Positions 62,501-64,000 of a DNA stretch of 64,000 bases are shown here, piece after piece. The notes beneath the pieces were generated by a model. It did no database searches and was not told the DNA's origin. It saw only the letters and a program-made list of their open reading frames with translations. Source of the DNA: Micropterix aruncella (Eukaryota > Arthropoda > Insecta > Lepidoptera > Micropterigidae); NCBI GenBank assembly GCA_944548615.1, contig OX155980.1:42922601-42986600 (forward strand), given 5' to 3'. A program made the translations under genes and the position numbers. Positions within the stretch are counted from its first letter, which is position 1, and every line of letters starts with the position of its first letter.

Positions 62501-64000
62501 TTAATAATAATCTACTGACAAAACGTCAACAATATGCCTAATAGTTGTCATAATATTTTTAAAAATTTATTTCTGAGATGGAGTCATTTACTTTGTTATA
62601 ACAGTTATTTAAGTTGCCTATATGAATAAAATTCATTGCAAATACTATTTTATATGCAATTTGTATGGCGTGATTAAGATTGCTTGTACAGAGTAGTAAT
62701 TTAGGCAGTCCATTATATTAATCAGTGAAAATATTCGTTCAACATTTGCGTTATGGGTCTAATAAGATAAAAATTTACTCTTTTTTAGCAAATCCCATGA
62801 CTTGTCAACTATTTTTCTGCGCATAAAAAACTACACTGTTGGGTTGTTGAACTATGAGAAAAGTCATCATTTGGATTCTTACGCTATTCCTTTGTTGAAA
62901 TATCCATATTCGCCAAAAAGATTAACATCATCGATATATACGCCTCCATCATTTAGGTATACTAAAATGCATAGCTCAGAGCAATTCCAGCTAGACGCCT
63001 GAACGATTAAAATGCCTAAAAATATGGCAAAAGCATAAAATAACAACTTAATAATTTTTGCCGTTAGAGTGGCGAGCAGGGCGTTCAAGGTGGCGAGCAG
63101 ATCTCGTTCTCGTCCGTGGACTACAGCGTGGGCGGCGCGTGGCCGGCGTGGGAGGAGGAGCACGAGGCGCGTGCGGAGGCGGAAGCGGAGGTGGAGCCGG
63201 AGCCGGAGCCCATGCAAGACGCTCCACCGCCCGCTTCTGCGCCGCCCTCGGCACCACCGCCCTTCGAGGCCGACTTCGACCAGATGGTCCCGGCCGCGGT
63301 GACGTCAGCGCCGCCGCAGGAACCTGCGCCCGCACCGCCCCCGGAGTCACATTACCGCTACTGCCGGGCGCTCTACGACTACGAAGCGGAGGCACCCGAT
63401 GAACTCACACTGGAGGAAGGGCAGGTCAGTGCCATTTCATTCAACATATCAATTGAACTGACGCAAAATTTATCCTAAAATAGATCTTTAAATTGAAAAT
63501 TTCGATTTTTTGTTGATATTGAACATTTATTTCGAAGCAAATCGAAAAGTGAATTTCATCAATGTATTGTCCATCGCTAGCTATGATGTTCTTACATCTT
63601 TCTGGCAAGAGACAGATTCCCCGGCGGAAAAAGTCTTCGTCCTTGGAGGCTATCCACGAATCCAGCCATTTTTCAATATCCTCGTAAGACTGGAAGCGCT
63701 GCTCGGAAAGGCCATGGGCCATTGACCGTAACAAATAGTAGTCGGATGGCGCAATATCTGGGAAAAAACCGGGGGTGAGGTAGGATGTCCCCGCGAAGCG
63801 TTTCCAGGAAGTTCTTGGCCTGCATCGCGACGTGTGGTCGAGCATGGTCATACTGGAAAAATACCTTGTCGTGCCTTTTAGCGTATCCGGCCGTTTTATC
63901 TTCACGGCATCGCTCAATTTACCTTAGATCTGTGGATGTCTCTCTTCGGCGTGGCTGTTGAGGTCGATAGAAGTGATTCACCGGGGTACGAGCGATATTT
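35480..64000 (+). CDS. nwk: nervous wreck (F-BAR and SH3 adaptor, FCHSD family), 3' end beyond window
   Basis: A cytoplasmic membrane-bending adaptor. In flies it acts at synaptic recycling endosomes, binds WASp and Dap160 and restrains synaptic growth; FCHSD1/2 are the vertebrate counterparts. Eleven exons splice in consistent phase: 35480-35500, 38266-38409, 40051-40136, 41958-42102, 45881-46017, 46966-47119, 49510-49737, 56324-56720, 58747-59069, 60924-61079, 63068-63424. They give about 716 residues. The F-BAR domain covers roughly 8-310, followed by a coiled-coil/Ala-rich part (311-437), an acidic low-complexity linker (438-535), SH3-1 (about 537-595), a Glu/Pro/Ala linker, and SH3-2 starting near 693. 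SH3-2 is completed outside the window. Introns total over 25 kb and are packed with transposons. Confidence 0.95.
35501..37130 (+). other. nwk: nwk intron 1, left part
   Basis: AT-rich. At about 36700-36880 variants of ATAGACTATA and CTATTATTCTAGA recur as an imperfect short repeat. No coding sequence or clear transposon seen. Confidence 0.4.
37140..37320 (-). pseudogene. mariner-family transposase remnant
   Basis: Minus strand reads [19 protein letters not shown], the region of the first catalytic Asp (VTGDETW in the family), here changed to Val. Flanks are unrecognisable. Lies in nwk intron 1. Confidence 0.55.
37606..37752 (+). repeat. tRNA-like SINE copy 1
   Basis: GTGGCCCACGGGGTTACC resembles a pol III A box and GGTGGGTTCGTGG a B box. 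The 3' half (CGTTAAAACTTCCTGAGGTG and following) recurs at 54365-54424. Lies in nwk intron 1. Confidence 0.5.
38266..38409 (+). CDS. nwk: nwk exon 2 (F-BAR start)
   Basis: Acceptor TTTCCATTTACAG; donor GAG|GTAAGC. 48 codons beginning [20 protein letters not shown] and containing [20 protein letters not shown], the first helix of the F-BAR domain. Confidence 0.95.
39767..39811. repeat. short hairpin
   Basis: AATAATCTaGATAGTTCC and its complement (one mismatch in 18 bp) are separated by 9 bases, at the right edge of a segment with distinct composition (39532-39786). Could be a MITE end. In nwk intron 2. Confidence 0.6.
40051..40136 (+). CDS. nwk: nwk exon 3 (F-BAR)
   Basis: Acceptor TGTTATAG; donor TG|GTATGT (phase 2). 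Encodes [20 protein letters not shown] followed by KVEGGEEK; the split Trp codon is completed by exon 4. Confidence 0.93.
40990..41290 (-). pseudogene. non-LTR endonuclease fragment
   Basis: Minus strand reads [20 protein letters not shown], then [20 protein letters not shown], matching the end of the AP endonuclease of CR1/jockey-like elements (S-SCID-IF ... SDH). Isolated in nwk intron 3. Confidence 0.6.
41958..42102 (+). CDS. nwk: nwk exon 4 (F-BAR)
   Basis: Acceptor CTCCCCAG; donor AAG|GTAATA. Encodes [20 protein letters not shown], then [20 protein letters not shown], one of the most conserved F-BAR stretches. Confidence 0.95.
42170..42360 (+). repeat. dispersed repeat, copy 1 of an inverted pair
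   Basis: Resembles the reverse complement of 43240-43440 over about 180 bp (TTATGTTAACTC, AAATTCC, ATATTCCGCTA, TATTGTTATGC blocks). Contains CCCGG-GCAACA-CCGGG followed by CGCTAAT, reminiscent of a Helitron 3' hairpin. Similarity between copies continues past it. In nwk intron 4. Confidence 0.5.
43240..43440 (-). repeat. dispersed repeat, copy 2 of an inverted pair
   Basis: Minus-strand counterpart of 42170-42360, diverged. Confidence 0.5.
43572..43616 (+). repeat. fragment related to the foldback insertion at 1813
   Basis: ATGAAATCGAAGACTATGG and following bases match the first ~45 bp of 1813-1981 with several substitutions, then diverge. Confidence 0.4.
44808..44907 (+). repeat. 50-bp tandem duplication
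   Basis: Two identical or near-identical units, 44808-44857 and 44858-44907 (CGAAATAATTTATTAAGACG start, CTGCGGTT end). In nwk intron 4. Confidence 0.93.
45159..45753 (-). mobile_element. hairpin repeat element, copy D
   Basis: The most complete dispersed copy, about 595 bp, in reverse orientation. On the plus strand it begins with an A run and TACGTGTGGCACTCGGGG, and ends GCGATAAAAGCTATGCAATAGCTTAA-type sequence. The internal hairpin (45288-45359) has lost its loop. It lies in nwk intron 4, 127 bp before exon 5. No transposase; class unknown. Confidence 0.65.
45288..45359. repeat. loopless palindrome of copy D
   Basis: GCGCTCTATCGGAAAACG ... meets its complement directly at CCGAATCGATTCGG. 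The 10-nt loop and adjoining stem present in copies A-C are missing. Confidence 0.85.
45881..46017 (+). CDS. nwk: nwk exon 5 (F-BAR)
   Basis: Acceptor TGATTGACAG; donor AA|GTAAGT (phase 2). Encodes [20 protein letters not shown], then [20 protein letters not shown]. The acceptor lies only 127 bp downstream of hairpin repeat copy D. Confidence 0.94.
46050..46950 (+). other. nwk: nwk intron 5, nothing recognised
   Basis: Very AT-rich with no transposon or exon signature. Confidence 0.4.
46966..47119 (+). CDS. nwk: nwk exon 6 (F-BAR)
   Basis: Acceptor TTATTTCCAG; donor CAG|GTAACA. Completes Lys, then [20 protein letters not shown] and a [14 protein letters not shown] end, as in the family. Confidence 0.95.
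47461..47769 (+). pseudogene. jockey/CR1-type reverse transcriptase fragment
   Basis: An open 102-codon piece reads [48 protein letters not shown] and [10 protein letters not shown], covering RT blocks from the first catalytic region to YADD. The GPLLF block is altered to EKLLF. Upstream and downstream parts of the element are missing. In nwk intron 6. Confidence 0.75.
47800..48410. other. unclassified repeat-like DNA in nwk intron 6
   Basis: A 133-codon minus-strand open frame (48299-47898) with no recognised domain. Composition changes near 48100 suggest transposon-derived DNA. Confidence 0.3.
48417..48552. mobile_element. MITE-like element with 24-bp terminal inverted repeats
   Basis: CTCTACAAGATGGCCATAGC at the left pairs with the reverse complement of GCATTGGCCAGCATGTAGAG at the right (about 20 of 24 positions). 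136 bp, non-coding, no clear target duplication. Confidence 0.5.
48745..49348. mobile_element. solo LTR of an LTR retrotransposon
   Basis: A 604-bp segment starts TGTGAGGGACCACCCC and ends CCGTTACA (TGT...ACA termini). It is flanked by the 4-bp direct repeat GAGT at 48741-48744 and 49349-49352. A TATA-like TTTATATAGG lies near 49178. No internal retroviral-type genes adjoin, so it is a solo LTR left by recombination. A 4-bp duplication fits Ty3/gypsy-type integration; the family is not identified. In nwk intron 6. Confidence 0.65.
49510..49737 (+). CDS. nwk: nwk exon 7 (F-BAR end)
   Basis: Acceptor TGTTTTTAG; donor CAG|GTGTGT. 76 codons including [27 protein letters not shown] and [18 protein letters not shown]. 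Much GC-richer than exons 2-6. Confidence 0.95.
49760..51680 (+). other. nwk: nwk intron 7, left part
   Basis: AT-rich; CA-rich ACACATACACAC tract near 50550-50580. The stretch 51380-51530 (TGTATGTATGTTTTCTGTTT, CTTCAACCGATTTAGAAG) resembles the generic lead sequence of insect Helitron/RTE-type repeats but has no clear ends. Confidence 0.35.
51690..51935 (+). promoter_or_regulatory. GC-rich patch with TATA box, candidate internal promoter or LTR
   Basis: In an AT-rich intron, this patch contains GAGGCTATATAAAGTATCAC (TATA box near 51761-51769). A GC-rich block follows (CAGGCGCGCGATCGTTACG) about 25-35 bases downstream, as in insect core promoters. No coding sequence follows. It might drive a short nwk isoform or be part of a decayed LTR. 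Confidence 0.3.
52074..52803 (+). mobile_element. non-autonomous Helitron
   Basis: Starts TCTATACTAATATTATAAAG and ends CAGCTAG. The flanking bases are A and T, the expected Helitron AT target, with no target duplication. About 18 bp before the end GCCCA-acgaag-TGGGC forms the 3' hairpin. No Rep/helicase coding. The 5' end resembles widespread lepidopteran Helitrons (from memory). In nwk intron 7. Confidence 0.75.
53190..54125 (-). pseudogene. mariner-like transposase, truncated and frameshifted
   Basis: The minus-strand amino-terminal frame (54071-53796) has the HTH block [20 protein letters not shown], then [18 protein letters not shown]. After a frameshift, 53778-53410 gives [38 protein letters not shown] and MHPPRVTV, then a TGA for Trp. 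It continues [20 protein letters not shown] and [10 protein letters not shown], stopping at FPGRVIS. The first catalytic Asp (FSDEAHF in the family) is Asn here; the third acidic residue is lost with the 3' end. In nwk intron 7. Confidence 0.8.
54247..54424 (+). repeat. tRNA-like SINE copy 2
   Basis: CTGGCTATCTCGCGGTTAAGG resembles an A box region and the 3' portion matches 37693-37752 (CGTTAAAACTTCCTGAGGTG, GTAGTCGA). Diverged in the B box region. Confidence 0.45.
54514..56063 (+). mobile_element. 5'-truncated jockey-like non-LTR retrotransposon with poly-A tail
   Basis: A 1.55-kb insertion flanked by AATACAG at 54507-54513 and 56064-56070. It has a poly-A tail (about 56047-56063) at its 3' end and is truncated at the 5' end within the RT domain. 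Inserted in nwk intron 7 in the sense orientation. Confidence 0.88.
54654..55871 (+). pseudogene. jockey-like reverse transcriptase, 5' truncated
   Basis: A 405-codon open frame: [100 protein letters not shown], and a long carboxy-terminal region ending [15 protein letters not shown]. Just upstream, [16 protein letters not shown] is readable before a TAA. Catalytic residues are intact, but the endonuclease and first RT blocks are missing. Confidence 0.88.
56324..56720 (+). CDS. nwk: nwk exon 8 (post-F-BAR coiled coil, Ala-rich)
   Basis: Acceptor TTGTCTTAG; donor GCA G|GTACAT (phase 1). The start [15 protein letters not shown] follows HIQ exactly as the family expects. It then becomes extremely Ala/Arg/Gly-rich, with a probable coiled coil interrupted by a Pro/Ala/Gly insertion, and ends [20 protein letters not shown]. 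Very high CpG content against AT-rich flanks. The frame stays open past the donor, but the downstream part lacks family similarity. Confidence 0.92.
56721..58746 (+). other. nwk: nwk intron 8
   Basis: AT-rich; exon 8's frame remains open to 57091 but without family similarity. TACATACATA-type repeats near 58390-58420. No transposon recognised. Confidence 0.4.
58747..59069 (+). CDS. nwk: nwk exon 9 (acidic linker and start of SH3-1)
   Basis: Acceptor TTTTTTTCAG; donor ACG|GTAAGC. It completes Val, then [20 protein letters not shown] and a low-complexity Ala/Gly/Asp stretch with [14 protein letters not shown] and a short Ala run. It ends [11 protein letters not shown], the first strand of SH3-1. 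Confidence 0.93.
59179..59200. repeat. 22-base poly-G run
   Basis: Twenty-two consecutive G in nwk intron 9, about 110 bp after the exon 9 donor. Confidence 0.95.
59455..59560. repeat. TATGTA-type microsatellite
   Basis: Imperfect TATGTATA/TATGTGTA units over about 100 bp in nwk intron 9. Confidence 0.8.
60924..61079 (+). CDS. nwk: nwk exon 10 (rest of SH3-1)
   Basis: Acceptor CTTATACAG; donor CAG|GTTGGT. Encodes [20 protein letters not shown] (RT loop), GGWLRARN (conserved Trp) and [11 protein letters not shown] (conserved P-x-x-Y), a complete SH3 core. Confidence 0.95.
61080..63067 (+). other. nwk: nwk intron 10, no transposon recognised
   Basis: A GC-richer segment at 61400-61635 has a 68-codon open frame without recognisable domain. 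The rest is AT-rich. Confidence 0.35.
63068..63424 (+). CDS. nwk: nwk exon 11 (linker and start of SH3-2)
   Basis: Acceptor TTTTTGCCGTTAG; donor CAG|GTCAGT. 119 codons: [20 protein letters not shown], a Glu/Ala/Pro-rich linker, then [20 protein letters not shown], the opening of the second SH3 domain. CpG-rich. Confidence 0.93.
63560..64000 (-). pseudogene. mariner transposase, carboxy-terminal half, runs off window
   Basis: Minus strand reads [20 protein letters not shown] across a frameshift, then [58 protein letters not shown] and SDGQYID. These are the second catalytic Asp region (DNARPHVA, here with H for N), the PDIAPSDY block with the third acidic residue, and the carboxy terminus. 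It is frameshifted. The 5' half lies beyond 64000. In nwk intron 11. Confidence 0.82.

Noticed and set aside
63048..63402. Three other open frames over nwk exon 11
   Set aside because: Shadows of the GC-rich linker; only the frame joining exon 10 in phase and ending in an SH3 start is supported.
1..64000. CRISPR arrays, prokaryotic operons, tRNA or rRNA genes
   Set aside because: No regularly spaced repeats, no cloverleaf with intact boxes, and no rRNA-like conserved stretch; the window is clearly eukaryotic.

Overview
The window looks like nuclear DNA of an insect. The introns and intergenic DNA are AT-rich, splice sites follow GT-AG, and exons are small and far apart. Two genes are recognisable as insect neural or chromatin regulators. 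There is also a dense mixed load of eukaryotic transposons: Tc1/mariner, Helitron, several non-LTR retrotransposons, SINE-like repeats and a solo LTR. The Helitron ends and general repeat style remind me of moths and butterflies, but that placement is inference.

Layout. Positions 1-7.6 kb: a possible terminal exon of an unidentified minus-strand gene (about 270-563), a foldback insertion with a 12-bp target duplication (1813-1981), and a CpG-rich block (3.42-3.76 kb) that may be that gene's promoter. Positions 7677-15046 (+): the PHD-finger region and giant carboxy-terminal exon of rhinoceros (rno), the insect JADE-family chromatin protein; its amino-terminal exons are not visible here. About 15.05-18 kb: a TA microsatellite and AT-rich DNA, probably 3' UTR and intergenic. 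About 18-34.7 kb: a transposon graveyard. It holds an RNase H remnant, mariner pieces, a Tc1 element with intact ends and a dead transposase, a CR1/jockey-like remnant, a hairpin repeat family (copies A, B and C) with a non-LTR element nested in copy C, and an RTE-type retrotransposon broken by a 175-bp tandem duplication. From 35480 to the right edge (+): nervous wreck (nwk), eleven exons giving about 716 residues (F-BAR, coiled-coil, SH3-1, acidic/proline linker, start of SH3-2). Its introns carry hairpin copy D, a MITE, a solo LTR, a Helitron, mariner remnants, SINE-like repeats and a 5'-truncated non-LTR element.

Rno (chromatin, antagonist of Ras/EGFR signalling in flies) and Nwk (membrane-bending adaptor at synapses) are not known to work together; nothing in the sequence suggests an operon-like link. 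I found no tRNA, rRNA, CRISPR or prokaryotic operon. No new multi-gene system is demonstrated. The most unusual unexplained item is the ~600-bp hairpin repeat family, which has a conserved stem of about 43 bp, four copies, one large inverted pair, and one copy ending 127 bp before nwk exon 5.
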